Below, in pieces: positions 12,901-22,795 of a stretch of DNA of 27,953 bases. The stretch is from positions 1 through 27,953 of the forward strand of contig JAWQRN010000601.1 in NCBI GenBank assembly GCA_033557685.1. Direction: 5' to 3'. Every line of letters begins with the position of its first letter. Position 1 is the first letter of the stretch. The position numbers and the translations under genes are program-made. The DNA is from Sperchopsis tessellata. Taxonomy: Eukaryota > Arthropoda > Insecta > Coleoptera > Hydrophilidae. The notes below the pieces were generated by a model. The model saw only the letters and a program-made list of their open reading frames with translations. It was not told where the DNA came from and made no database searches.

Positions 12901-15900
12901 TTACATGTGTTCAGATCTTTACAACATTATAACATTTCAATACTTGAATGATTAAGTATAAGAAAAATTTTAATTCAGTGTTATTGCAAAGCTACAACAT
13001 CAAAACAATTGCATTGTTGTAAAAGAAGATATGTTGAAAAATAAAAATACATACCTTCACTGGTTACAGCAAACGAAGTAGCTGAACCACAACCAATATT
13101 CACAATTTTCTTGTCTTTTAGGGATGGAATCTCTTTTAGTTCTTCGGCATCTTCACAGTCTTTTCCTAAGCCCAATCTTCCATATTCTTTCCTACCAATA
13201 GCATATGCTACACCTTTGTCATCTAATGCAATTGTGTGATGGGGAGCTGAGCAAATTAAACTCCACTTGTGCTTTGAAAATGTTTGTGATAATTTTGGGG
13301 CAAACTGAGGTGCCATAGATTTTAATCCTAATTGATAGTAGTTGTTCAGTCCAAACACATATATGTCGTCAATCCCTGCAGCTTTAGCAAATGTTGCATA
13401 AGTCCCTGCCCATATGTTATCAAAACTTAACTTTAGACTTGCTTTTATTGTTATTGGATGTGGTTCTAAAAATTTTGCTGAAAAAGAAAATTGTTCATTA
13501 ATAAAAGGATCATAACTTAAACTGTACAGGTGTCCCAAATTAAATTATCTAGATGGAAATCTCTGTTATCTTAACAAATTCACAGACAGCAGTCATTTTT
13601 ATGTTGATGTAGGACAAAAAGTATTCTCTCCAAAGACTTGTTCTTATTCTTATAGAAAGCAATAATTCATTGACGAAAATGATTTATATTGTCGTTTTTG
13701 AAAAAACATAAAAAAATTGAAGTTCTCTATTTCCATATTACTACTTATTTTTAAGAATTAAAAAAAATTGTGAATAAATTTCTACAACCTTTTGTTTCAC
13801 ATCATTTCCAAATAACAAAAATTTACTTACATTTCAACTTTTTTGCGACATCGTCAAGTTCTTTTTTTTAGAAAAATGTATCTGACATTAACAACATTTT
13901 ATTATTAGGACTCCAAAATACAAATTAATATTTATTGACGAAGATGTCTAAGAATGTGGTACAAATTGAGTATATTTCAAATATAAATGCAACAATGGCC
14001 ACAGCCACTGGCCAATTTCCTAGTAAATAATTAGAAAAATATTATAGTTACATTGATACATTTAAAATCTTAGGAATCAAATTATTTGTTTCATTTTGTT
14101 CACCTATTCTATCTCCATATTTATTTAATTGGTGTATTTTAGTTGTATTATCATCATTTTGACCGTGTGATTATTGAAATAATAAAAAAAATTTACACAT
14201 ATACAAATGGTAGTGTATATTTAGAAAAGAGGAAATTTTGAAAGCAAATTATGATATTTTAAAATGATGTAAACAAAAAAGGGCAGTGGAAAAATGTTAA
14301 AGATTTTGAAAATACATAAAATTTATAGTAATAATAACAAACCGTAAAATAACCAATTTTTCATACAAGTTGGAATATAGATAATTTCTGTCACTTGAAA
14401 AAATCAAAGAGGAAGGATGAAGATGCTTCTTTAAAGAGAATAAAAATGTGACATCAAGTGAATTTAAGGACAGTTTGTTGTTTCACCATTAGCTTGTATG
14501 CGCTTGACAGTACTAGCATTGACTAATAATGCATACAAATATTCACTTGTAAAGGCTCTGATAAGTGCCAACGTTTCGTCCACTGTTGCAAGGGACATTT
14601 TCAAGGTGAGTGATGTTATTTCAATCAATGAATTCACTGCACTTCACTCACCTTGAAAATGTCTCTTGCACCAGTGGACGAAACGCCGCCACTTATTAGA
14701 GCCTCTACACGGTTTCCACCCGGAAGCAACATTCATACAGATAATAAATGTGGAAGTATATTACATTTAATTCACTTGTAAAGTTTATTATTTTTAATTT
14801 TAAAAAATTATCTATTGTTCATATCTGTCAAATTTAACGTCAAAATTTAAATCAAAAACAAACGTTTAAGAATTTGGTGATTAACATTACTTTTTAGTAC
14901 AAAATTATATACCAAATACATATTGATTATATAATATTTTGTGCAATAAAGGTGGAAATCATTACTTAATTTGGTAGTATTTTGCTGTTTTTTTTAATTT
15001 CTTGCATCTATACTTTAAGTATAAAATTCAATTATAATGCACTTCCTCTATATGCTAAGGTATGCTTATATTATTAATACTGCAAATATTTCAGTCAAAT
15101 TAAACTGAGAAAATACGTTGTGTCACTGATTTATATTTGTTTTTATATAATTATTAGTAAAACTAAGTTTAATTCTCAGCAAATTCTAATATTTTATCTA
15201 ATTAAAACTAGACTCACGCACATATTACAAGTAAGTACTATAACTTATGCCCCTAAAAGAAACAAAAATGGAAATGTTTTTACAATTAGGAGATTACGGT
15301 AAACATGCAAAGAAATGTCCTACTAATGATGATGCTGCTTTTTTCCATACAGATGTATTGTTGTAACTAATACTTGAACGATACTAATTTATCTTCTTAG
15401 ATTTGAACAATAAGTCATGTATATTTTTAGTTATGTGACATCCATCAGCTATAACCTGAAGAAGAGTTAATTTGTTGAGTGACACCAACTTAAAAAGATT
15501 GACACAAATCGAAAGTTACCAATATTTTTTGTTCATCTATCAATAATGTTAGTGCTTTCTGAATTGGCCCTCAATAACTCATCTGTCAAATACTAGACAT
15601 ACCCCATAATACTCATATCACGGTTTCAATAAATGATAGAAAAATAACTATTTACTTTCTAAATAACAATGACAGTTATATAGAATTGCTCAATCCATCA
15701 AAGATATATTGTGCTAAAGCAACCCTTCAACAACCAACTTCTTCAAATGGATGAGTCTGAACTAAAGTGATTTATTGATTATAACTCATAGATAAAAACT
15801 GATTACCTTACCTATTCCACTTCGTGAATTTCTTCCGCTACTTCGTTCCGTTGTACGACCTAACTGACCTTGTTCTGCACACCCACAGGTAAAAATTTCC

Positions 15901-18900
15901 CCATGATTTGTAAGGAACACAATGTGATCTGCTCCAGAACCTATTTTAACTATAGTTTCAGATGATAAAATTTCATATGGAAATTTTTCATTTCCTGAAG
16001 CTGTCATGCCCATATTACCATGTGAATCCTAAACAAAAATATATACAGTTAATAAGAATTATACAGAATTAGTATATATTTAATATAATCTAGACCATAG
16101 TTTACTAAAGTGGGAGATGTCGCACCCCTTTGGGTGCTAAAGAGATCTGGGAGAGGGCGTTGCTGGCCCCAGGAGCAGTAGGAGGAGCAGTGGGGAGCAA
16201 GTGGAATATAGGAAGACGCTAAAAAAATTTAATCACCTAAAAATGTTTTAGGCAAACAAAAAAAAACTTTGGGAAACTGATCTAGGCAAACTGTATAATC
16301 ACTTACTCTAAACGTTCCCCATGCAAATACACGTCCATCTTCTAATAAGGCAGCAGTATGGGAATCTCCCGCTGATATTTGTTTCACCTTTCCTGGCAAC
16401 TCCACCAAATCAGCAATAAACTCAGAGTCTTCTTTGTCTGCAGTCACTCTTCCTAAAGCTCCTTCATCGTTGCATCCAAATGTCAAAACCTGCCAAGTGA
16501 CAGAATACAATGGAATCATAGTTATGAAGTCATCAGTTTACAATATTGTTAAAATTACTCTATAGATAAATTTCAAATGCAAATTTTAAATGCAAAAATT
16601 GGACTAAATAAACATTTAGAGGTAGACTGTGATGCAAATTCCAAAAGTGTTTATCAAATTTTCTTCGAAATCAATGGCCTCTTAGCTAGCCTTCAGCCAA
16701 AAAGGTTCCGCTTGATGAGACTTCTTTGAATTGTTCTAGTGCTTAAATTTGTAATGCCCAATTGTTAAATTAGAAGGGCAGATAATGTTGGATCTTCTTT
16801 ACTCCTTTTTACAATGATTCTATCGGGGCAAATATCAGTTCTTTACGGCCAGCCAGTTCCAATTTTGCAGTGCAATATTCAAATTAGACAATATGTCGTA
16901 AAACAACAGATTTGCTCACACTAAAGCGTTGGCACAACATTTTTGTTGATTAGCCTCGTCTGTAATCATTGATTAAATTTTATATCTGTTGAAGAGACAA
17001 GTGTCTTCCAGCAGCCATTATAAATGCTTATACTACCTTGAACACTTTTATTGCACTATTATCGAAGTTTTGTACATATTCCATATTTTTGTCACACGAA
17101 TAATATTAAATAAAATAGAACCATCTGTTTATTTTGTTATTTAAAATTAATACTTGTTTTTATTTATAAATTTAATTACCACCAAATTTATAATAAGATA
17201 TAAAATTTCATTATTATAGTTCCTTACATTTTGTACTGTATATGGCAAAAAGCTATTATTATTAAAAAAATAGAAATTTAACTGATTTTATTTCTCTTTT
17301 TCTGATTTCTGTGTACTATTTTACCTACTTCAAACAGCTCTAATGAGGGCCTGCCCATTGCTTAAAAAAGGTGTCTTAACAAGAGAAGAAAATTTAAATT
17401 ATAAATAAGACACAGTTTTTTTGAGAAAATACAGACATTTTGATTTAATCATAAAGTAGACATGTGGGAATTATGTATGGAACAAAACACCTGATAAATG
17501 CCCTCCTCGGCTTTGCTAGCACATTGGCATTCTTTTAACGAAATTTTCAATCACGGTTTGGCATAACTGTGGCTGTATTTCAATGATACAGCTTCTAATC
17601 TCCTCCTTCAAGGCTTGGGTGGTCGTGGGTTTGTTGACATAAACTTTTGACTACAAAAAAACCCCAGAGAAAGATGTCCAAAGGCGTTAAATCTCACGAT
17701 CTAGACGGCCAATTCTGGTCGCCCAAACGGGAGATTACACGACCAGAGAATTGTTTCACGTGGTATGTGGCAAATGGCACCGTCCTGTTGACACCACATG
17801 TTTTCGAGATTATGCCCCGATACTGTTCGCCATTGACTGTGTGTGCATTCCCGCAGTGCCGTCGAAGAGAAATGGTCCAATGATGCCTCCAGCCCAAAAT
17901 CCACACCAAACAGTGACACGATAGGACTCTCGGCCACATTCTGGTGCCAACAGCTATGATGTTTTCTGCTGAACGACCTGGACGAACATGTGTCGATGGT
18001 CTAATATCAGTAAATGACCCAGTCTTCTCAAACTTTTCAATTATTCTCTGGGCAGTTGATGCACTTGGAACATTTAGATTACCAAAAAATTGGACACAAT
18101 TTGTCAATCATGGCAGTCAAATTTCACCATTTTTTAAATAATGTTTAACAATAAGAATGCGTTGTTGTGTTGGACTGTCTACCATCGAACGGTCATAATG
18201 GTTTGAGTGTCAAAGCACAACAGCAGAAATGGCGCCAAATTTAAATTTTCCGCTCTTGTGAGACACCTTTATATGTTAAAATTTAAGTGGCGGTTAATAC
18301 TGTGTTGCAAACATAATTTTGTTATAAAAATATAAACAAATTTCCAGAGTTTCTTCTTTGGTTTGAAACGTTTTGTATGCTACAACTTAATACTGAAAAG
18401 TTAAAATACTCAATACACGCAATATTTTTTTGCAACCATATGCAGCCTTCTTAATCATAACAAAATCATAGAAATATATAATGATTACGCCTTGAAATAA
18501 CTGAGAATAAATTAATTTAAAAAGTCTTAATATTTGATATACTTACTTTTCCTTCTTTTGTCAAACAAACAGTGTGCATACCACCAGCCACAATGTCCAC
18601 AACTTCATAGTCAAGAGATACTAATGCTGGTCTACTCTTTTCTAGAATGTCACTTCCTAGACCAAGCTGACCAAAATCTCCAGCTCCAGTTACAAATAAA
18701 AGACCTTGTCTTCCTGTAGACGGAATTTCGGCATGGTCTATGGTAACTAAAAATAAATATGATTTTATTAATTCACTTTAAAACAGTTTTCCATAAAAAC
18801 TAGGATAATATATGAAAATCAAAGGTCCAAAAAGAGTATCAAATAAAATTTTAATTAAAAGAAAACAATGTGCTGTAAGTCAGAGCAGTTATGTTAGTCC

Positions 18901-20545
18901 CTCATTTGAATTCCAACTTTAAAACCCTTAGAAAGGAAAAATTCTTTTACACAAAAATAGCATTTATTCCTAACTTACTCAGTAGAAGTTATTTCAAATG
19001 ACAAACGAGATCCACGCTTAAATTTCCTCTATCAGTGAACCTGTTCATTCACTTTATGAAACGCTGCACAACACATTCTAATTTTCTTAGTTTAGATCTT
19101 CGACTTTACGGTAGGCAGCTAGCTAGAGTTTTTCAAAAGTGCAGGATGCAGGTTCACTAACAAAATCTGAAATGTACTGGATCATTTGTCCGCCATTTGG
19201 AATAACTTTTTTAGAACTTTCTGCAGTTTACAAAATATGCACCGGGAAGATTTCGATTTTTCTGATGCAAAAGATGACAAACCCAAAATAACCTAATTTT
19301 TTCAGTTCTAGTATTACACACATCCATCACATTGTACCGAAAGTTATGAGGATTTTCAAGCACCCAACTTATTTTAGGAGTTCATGAATAATAGTTTATT
19401 TCAATAAAAATTGTTTTGCAGTAAAATTTTATGTAATGTGGGCGTAATTGTTCTAATAGGTGCATAAGTGTAAATAGTGTAGACATACCAATATGTTTGT
19501 GAGACCAAATTGACACTAATTTGGATTTCACGTTTATATGACCCCTATAAAAAAATCATTATTTTATCCAAATACCCAATAATTTTTTACATAAATTTGA
19601 ATTATTTTTACGGGTATATTTTTCAAAATATTGTACCCTTGGGAACGCCACACTTTATTACCATCTGTGTGACAACATTTCTAGACAGAAAAAACTTGTG
19701 TTCACTTATTTCAAAGACCTTTAGAGTACAGAAGTTGGCTTGTGTGTAAATTTTGAAAACCAATATTTCAGTTGTTATTTTTATAATAAAATACCGTTTA
19801 GTAATTCTGGCATGTGAACTTTTAAGTTGCCTGTTGGTGCATCATCTATTATGAATCAAACCAATAATTCATTAAGAAATTATATCGCATCCTAGTCATA
19901 TAGTACGAAAGATTTCAAAAGAGGTACGCTGTAATCGGGTCATGTTAAAATGAATCAGGATTAATACGTTCAACTTACAAATATATTATACTAAAAAAGA
20001 AACCAATCTCCCTCAGCTCCTCCCAAAGTTTCATTGGCTTTTCCCAAGAACTGCCAACCAAAAGTAGTCACCTAATCATTTCTAAGTTAGAAAAGTAAGT
20101 TATTAATCTACATCCATTCTAAACTTAAAGGTCTATCAATTTTCATTAATGGTATTTTGTTACCAACTTAAGTATCGAATTCTCAGTACAATCAAAAATC
20201 CAAATTTATTTTAATAATAACAGAGTTTAAACCATCAATTGAACCTATTATTTTCTTGACGTCAGCACCAACTGATCATAGTAGTTACAATGCTGGTTAA
20301 AATCAACATTAGTAATATATTTTTCAGAATTTCTAAAAAGAAATTAAAAATATTATATGCCACGTGTTTTAGCTACTTATATAACAGAATATCTACTTTC
20401 TGATGCTGTAGATGAAAATTTGCAAAATTTACCAACAAGAAAACTTAAATAAATTATACGTTTAAAATTTAGATATATACTTACATTTTGACCTTTTGCT
20501 TTTTCCGGCATCATTAGTACTTTCACGTCTCCTTTTTGGGGCCAT
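9712..20545 (-). CDS. RCC1: RCC1, Ran guanine-nucleotide exchange factor (complete, six exons)
   Basis: RCC1 loads GTP onto Ran at chromatin, making the RanGTP gradient that drives nuclear transport, spindle assembly and envelope reformation. Exons in order: 20545-20485, 18746-18547, 16489-16307, 16028-15812, 13477-13055, 9908-9712. They total 1281 nt (426 aa; human RCC1 is 421), all junctions are GT-AG, and every phase joins. The N-terminus MAPKRRRES with a later basic KSKRSK matches the RCC1 nuclear-localisation/DNA-binding tail. Seven propeller repeats follow, with hallmark segments GDFGQLGLG, GGMHTVCL, GCNDEGALGR, GDSHTAAL, CAEQGQLGR, EYGRLGLG, WGMGT.GQLGTG and SSGGQHTV. Asp44 and Asp182 fall at the same numbers as the human residues implicated in Ran exchange; His301 corresponds to human His304. 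The start is the only ATG giving the family N-terminus. The introns are packed with transposon relics, but the coding frame is intact. Confidence 0.96.
10172..10790 (+). mobile_element. Decayed Tc1-type transposase fragment in RCC1 intron 5
   Basis: The plus-strand reading begins MPKVERRMNFRQLSE, the typical N-terminal helix-turn-helix start of Tc1-like transposases. After frameshifts it continues with remnants like GMHDAHARV and QFSV.LHVH (near 10570-10655), which match the DDE domain of the same class in order. Several stops and frame changes break it, so it is non-functional. It lies antisense to RCC1. Terminal repeats were not found. Minus-strand open frames over the same bases are shadows. 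Confidence 0.65.
11246..11470 (-). mobile_element. LINE reverse-transcriptase scrap in RCC1 intron 5
   Basis: The minus-strand reading contains SSVLGLLLFLIYLYDL and EVWTIHFADTTKLIYDLLS. These correspond to the non-LTR RT block PQGSVLGPLLFLIYxNDL followed by the FADD catalytic box. Here the box reads FADT, so one catalytic Asp is lost and the PQG is degraded. Only about 60 residues are recognisable. It is in the same orientation as RCC1. Confidence 0.7.
11935..12437 (+). mobile_element. mariner transposase C-terminal half (DD34D), decayed, in RCC1 intron 5
   Basis: The plus frame from 11943 reads YKGIIYYDTLNPGKTVNSDL, then VILQHDNAQPHA, and after a stop PPYSPDIAPSDYLLF. The two Asp residues (HDN and PSDY) are separated by 34 residues, the mariner DD34D spacing. 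An in-frame TGA replaces the Trp of the usual GWEV. Another stop follows YLLFW, and the conserved end (WQSLIDNDGNYII) appears in a shifted frame near 12321-12360. A candidate 3' terminal stretch (AACTTTACGGTACCCCTAAT) ends around 12440. The 5' half is missing. Confidence 0.8.
13055..13477 (-). CDS. RCC1: RCC1 exon 5 (fourth to sixth repeats)
   Basis: It encodes residues 221-361. The acceptor is CTTTTTCAG and the donor GTATGT. The open frame extends upstream to 13538, but the extra residues do not fit RCC1, and phase from exon 4 requires starting at 13477. It contains YVFGLNNYYQLG, APHHTIAL and GRKEYGRLGLGK. Confidence 0.92.
13478..15811 (-). other. RCC1 intron 4
   Basis: This is a 2.3-kb AT-rich intron. 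Apart from the fold-back insertion at 14541-14783 I see no gene. The short plus-strand frame at 15120-15302 has no recognisable content. Confidence 0.7.
14541..14783. mobile_element. Fold-back Penelope-like insertion with 14-bp target-site duplication
   Basis: Two 61-bp arms (14553-14613 and 14644-14704) are inverted copies with six mismatches, separated by 30 bp. The right side continues into a further segment to 14769. The whole block is bounded by the same 14-mer, ATTCACTTGTAAAG, at 14541-14554 and 14770-14783, which I read as a target-site duplication. Each arm holds GTGGACGAAACG preceded by a short potential stem. CGAAACG motifs near element ends are reminiscent of Penelope-like elements, whose ends often carry hammerhead-ribozyme motifs. 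The CUGANGA core is not intact here, so ribozyme activity is not claimed. Confidence 0.65.
15812..16028 (-). CDS. RCC1: RCC1 exon 4 (third repeat, Asp182)
   Basis: It encodes residues 149-220 plus one base. The acceptor is TTTGTTTAG and the donor GTAAGG. It contains GSGADHIVFL, where Asp182 is the residue linked to exchange activity in human RCC1, and CGCAEQGQLGR. Confidence 0.93.
16085..16210 (+). repeat. GC-rich patch resembling a hAT-type non-autonomous element fragment
   Basis: This patch within RCC1 intron 3 (16029-16306) stands out by composition. It contains AAAGTGGGAGATGTCGCACC followed by CCTTTGGGTGC, then a purine-rich GGAGCAG repeat-like run. The opening resembles the degenerate ends of hAT-derived short elements (consensus from memory, CCCAAAGTGGG). 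No target-site duplication or second terminus was identified. Confidence 0.35.
16307..16489 (-). CDS. RCC1: RCC1 exon 3 (second repeat)
   Basis: It encodes residues 88-148, exactly 61 codons. The acceptor is ACTTGGCAG and the donor GTAAGT after Phe-Arg. It contains FGCNDEGALGR, SAGDSHTAAL and GRVFAWGTFR, closely matching human RCC1. Confidence 0.93.
16670..17017 (-). mobile_element. Decayed Tc1-like transposase N-terminal fragment in RCC1 intron 2
   Basis: The minus-strand reading starts at ATG 17017-17015 with MAAGRHLSLQQI, then QRFSVSKSVV, and farther on a degraded GRK, KEDPTLSAL-like and RTIQRSLIKRNLFG-like segments in shifted frames. This order (paired-like HTH, GRPRKT hinge, second HTH) is that of a Tc1 transposase DNA-binding half. 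Many stops and frameshifts are present. The catalytic half is absent. Confidence 0.65.
17363..18273 (-). mobile_element. Mariner-like DNA transposon with terminal inverted repeats, internally deleted
   Basis: Terminal inverted repeats of roughly 33 bp face each other: 17367-17400 (AAAGGTGTCTTAACAAGAGA...) and 18237-18270 (reverse complement AAAGGTGTCTCACAAGAGCG...). TA dinucleotides at the edges (17363-17364 and 18270-18271) fit TA target use. Minus-strand transposase pieces begin MVDSPTQQRILIVKHYLKNG near the right end. They continue with VPSASTAQRIIEKFEKTGSF, then jump to VNGEQYRGII, QQDGAICH, GRVISR.GDQNWPSRS and an end resembling FVKRMPMC. The central part between the HTH and the first catalytic region is missing, and several frameshifts exist. 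Total length is about 0.9 kb, shorter than an autonomous mariner (about 1.3 kb). It sits in RCC1 intron 2, in the gene's orientation. Confidence 0.8.
18547..18746 (-). CDS. RCC1: RCC1 exon 2 (first propeller repeat)
   Basis: It encodes residues 21-87. The acceptor is TTTTTAG and the donor GTAAGT. It contains TGAGDFGQLGLG with Asp44, and AGGMHTVCLTKEGK, which align with the start of the human RCC1 propeller. The exon ends exactly on a codon. Confidence 0.93.
18747..20484 (-). other. RCC1 intron 1
   Basis: This is 1.7 kb of AT-rich sequence between the basic-tail exon and the first propeller exon. I found no exon, RNA gene or recognisable transposon. The 79-codon plus frame at 19510 looks like chance. 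Confidence 0.65.
20485..20545 (-). CDS. RCC1: RCC1 exon 1 (N-terminal basic tail)
   Basis: It encodes residues 1-20 plus the first base of codon 21. The donor is GTAAGT (20484-20479). It carries only the lysine/arginine-rich tail (PKRRR, KSKRSK). In the RCC1 family this tail serves for nuclear import and nucleosomal DNA contact; the propeller starts in the next exon. Confidence 0.9.
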
Positions 20546-20933
20546 CTCTACACAAAATTAAAGAATTATTAATAAAATTGTATTATATGTTAGGTTAGAA
20601 ATTTTCTTTACCTTAGTTTTTATATTTAAATCGTAATTTAACAAAAAAAACTTTACACAAATAAATATAAAACGAACTAACATATAAAATCAGTTACAAA
20701 ACGTTTAAATTTATTCCAACTCATACCACTGCAGAGCGGGAACTTAGAAGACATATAGATAACCCCACTTTTAAAATTCAATGGAGCATGTGCGAAAATC
20801 ACTAAATCTGGGGACCCTAAATATTAAGCATTTATTCTAAAGGAGAATTCACACGAAATTTTTTTAAAGCTAACTGCTTCGTCAGATTAGATAATAATAA
20901 TAGTTGTATCACCTACCATTTAAAACGTAAGAA
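20546..20933. promoter_or_regulatory. RCC1 5' flank / probable promoter region
   Basis: This is the segment upstream of the RCC1 ATG, where its 5' UTR and promoter should lie. It contains TTAGGTTAG at 20590-20598 on the plus strand. The same 9-mer occurs on the minus strand at 25906-25914, upstream of the four-ORF run. No TATA box at a convincing distance can be singled out in this AT-rich DNA. The role is inferred from position only. Confidence 0.35.
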
Positions 20934-21672
20934 ATGCATTTTTTATGTAATATTTGCGCTTGCTCCTTGGCCAACAAAGTGGATTTACTAAATTTCCATG
21001 TTTTATATGTGAGTGGGACAGTAGAGCAAGGGATCAATTGGCCTGCAAGAAAAACCTTAAGACCTGGAGAGAAGAAAATTTTGCGTAAAAGTTTAACAGA
21101 CCCAAAAAAAGTTCTTCTACCACCTCTTCACATCAAATTAGTTTTGATGAAGCAGTTTGTAAATGCCTTGCCTAAAGATGGTGAATGTTTAAAGTATTTA
21201 TGTGAAAAGTTTCCTCATTTATCAGAAGCCAAACTGAAAGAAGGGGTTTTCGTTGGGCCGGACATTCGTAAAGTGATATTCAATTCCAACTTTGAAAATA
21301 AAACGACTACAAAGAAGAAAGAGGCTTGGACCTTATTTAAGCAAGTTGTGACCAAGTTTTTGGGCAATGTAAAATACCCAAACTATAAGCTGGGATGATT
21401 GATGAGCCTAAAAATCCACTTCTTACACAGCCATCTTGACTTTTTCCCCGACAACTTGGGTGATGTGAGTGAAGAGCAGGGGGAGCGGTTTCACCAGGAC
21501 ATCAAAGTGATGGAGAAGCATTACCAGGGACAGCGAATGTCAATATGATGGGTAATTACTGCTAGTCACTTCACCGAGAAAGACAAAATGCGTCAGATCA
21601 GAGAAAAAGCTACATAAAGAGCTTCAAAGAGAAGAGAGAAAGGAAATACAAAAAAAACTCTTAATGAAGTAT
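20934..21672 (+). pseudogene. Broken copy of a multicopy arthropod protein family (function unknown)
   Basis: The open frame 20934-21398 (154 codons) contains WPARKTLRPGEKKI, LLPPLHIKLVLMKQFVNALP and KEGVFVGPDIRKVIF. I recognise this pattern, roughly LPPLHIKLGLMKxFVKAM followed by FVGPQIRxL, from many near-identical uncharacterised predicted proteins in arthropod genomes, probably linked to mobile DNA; I cannot verify that here. After a TGA, the same frame resumes with MSLKIHFLHSHLDFFPDNLG and GERFHQDIKVMEKHYQG, which belong to the same family further along. About a dozen expected residues appear deleted at the stop, and further stops follow (near 21546 and 21615). It has no introns and is 389 bp from the RCC1 start in divergent orientation. 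I read it as a decayed insertion, not a host gene. Its true left end is unknown. Confidence 0.6.
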
Positions 21673-22439
21673 ATGTATTTACGTTGTATATGGTGTGTTA
21701 AGTTAAATTAAATCTTTAATTAAACAAAACTATCAGTTAAGTTTATTAATTTTTTATATATTTGCACCCTTTTTTAATATAATTGCGGCCATATTTTGAA
21801 AGAACTGTGGATGATACAAAAAAAACTGATGCCAGATAAGGTTTCAGCACCCAAAAATACATAAGATTCTCAGCTGTATTTGTTTAAAAAGATTTTACAA
21901 AATTATTTTTTTGTTGGCCTGTTATTGAAGTTAATTTTCATAAAGACTTTTTAAATATTTGTATAAAAACTAAGGCATCATCGATGAGAATCATAATGTG
22001 AAAACACACCCTTCTACATGCGATCCAACACAATCCTTCACACCACAGAGCACATTTATTTAAAATATATTTATATACTTTTAATATAGCCTACATATAC
22101 TAAATTTAACTTCCTCCTCTATGATTTCTATTATACCCAAGTTTCACTGCGTACTCATAAACTAAAAATGTTTAGTTATGTAATGTTTCTACAGCTTTTA
22201 AAAATTTCAAACAGCAGAGCTTGTACAAACCAAGCTTGTATACCCATGAACTGACAATTTTATTTAAAATTTGTATAATTTACATTTGAAATAGTTGCAT
22301 TTTATTTTCGAAAATACTTTTCATTCATAATTTCTCAGTTACTTTTAATTTGTAAATATTTGAATATGACCTGTAAATTACTGATGTATCTAACACCAAT
22401 AGAAATCTATCTATGGATCGTTACTTGAGCCTCTTTCGT
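21673..22439. other. AT-rich intergenic stretch
   Basis: I see no gene, RNA or recognisable repeat in these roughly 770 bases. Confidence 0.55.
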
Positions 22440-22795
22440 AATCATCCAAATGTCAATGGCGACTTTACAACCCACATTCTCTTATTTCTCAGTATCCAAT
22501 CAAATTCTTCAAGACATACTCCCCAACTTTAAAAACTTGTCCACTCGTTCTACATAAGCTCACTTTCATACACCAAGATTTAAATTTTTGCAACATTTAC
22601 TTTAGGATCCACTTCTACTGTTGTATGCATCAACCCATATAACATTGATGTTAATTCATCAGCATTTTCACTTAATATCACTGCATCATCATAAAACATA
22701 CACTTTGTGTCCACTACTGTTACTCTATCTTTTTCTTTATTACCATCATAATTACATTTCTCAATAAAAATATGAAATAGCCAGAGACATAACAC
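22440..22795 (-). mobile_element. LINE reverse-transcriptase relic with FYDDA box
   Basis: The minus-strand frame 22795-22580 contains CMFYDDAVILSENADELTSML and VDPKVNVAKI. This corresponds to the RT catalytic box (F/YADD, here YDD with both Asp kept) followed by the LxxMLxxL...GLKxNxxKTK segment. Degraded reading continues to about 22440 with stops (a piece like NEWTSF, then NKRMWVV). The upstream fingers/palm blocks are not recognisable. The motif style differs from the Jockey-like element at the right end, so it is probably another LINE clade. Confidence 0.65.

Noticed and set aside
13478..13538. Upstream extension of the RCC1 exon 5 frame, with an ATG at 13538
   Set aside because: The extra residues do not resemble RCC1, and a good acceptor at 13478-13480 in correct phase starts the exon at 13477.
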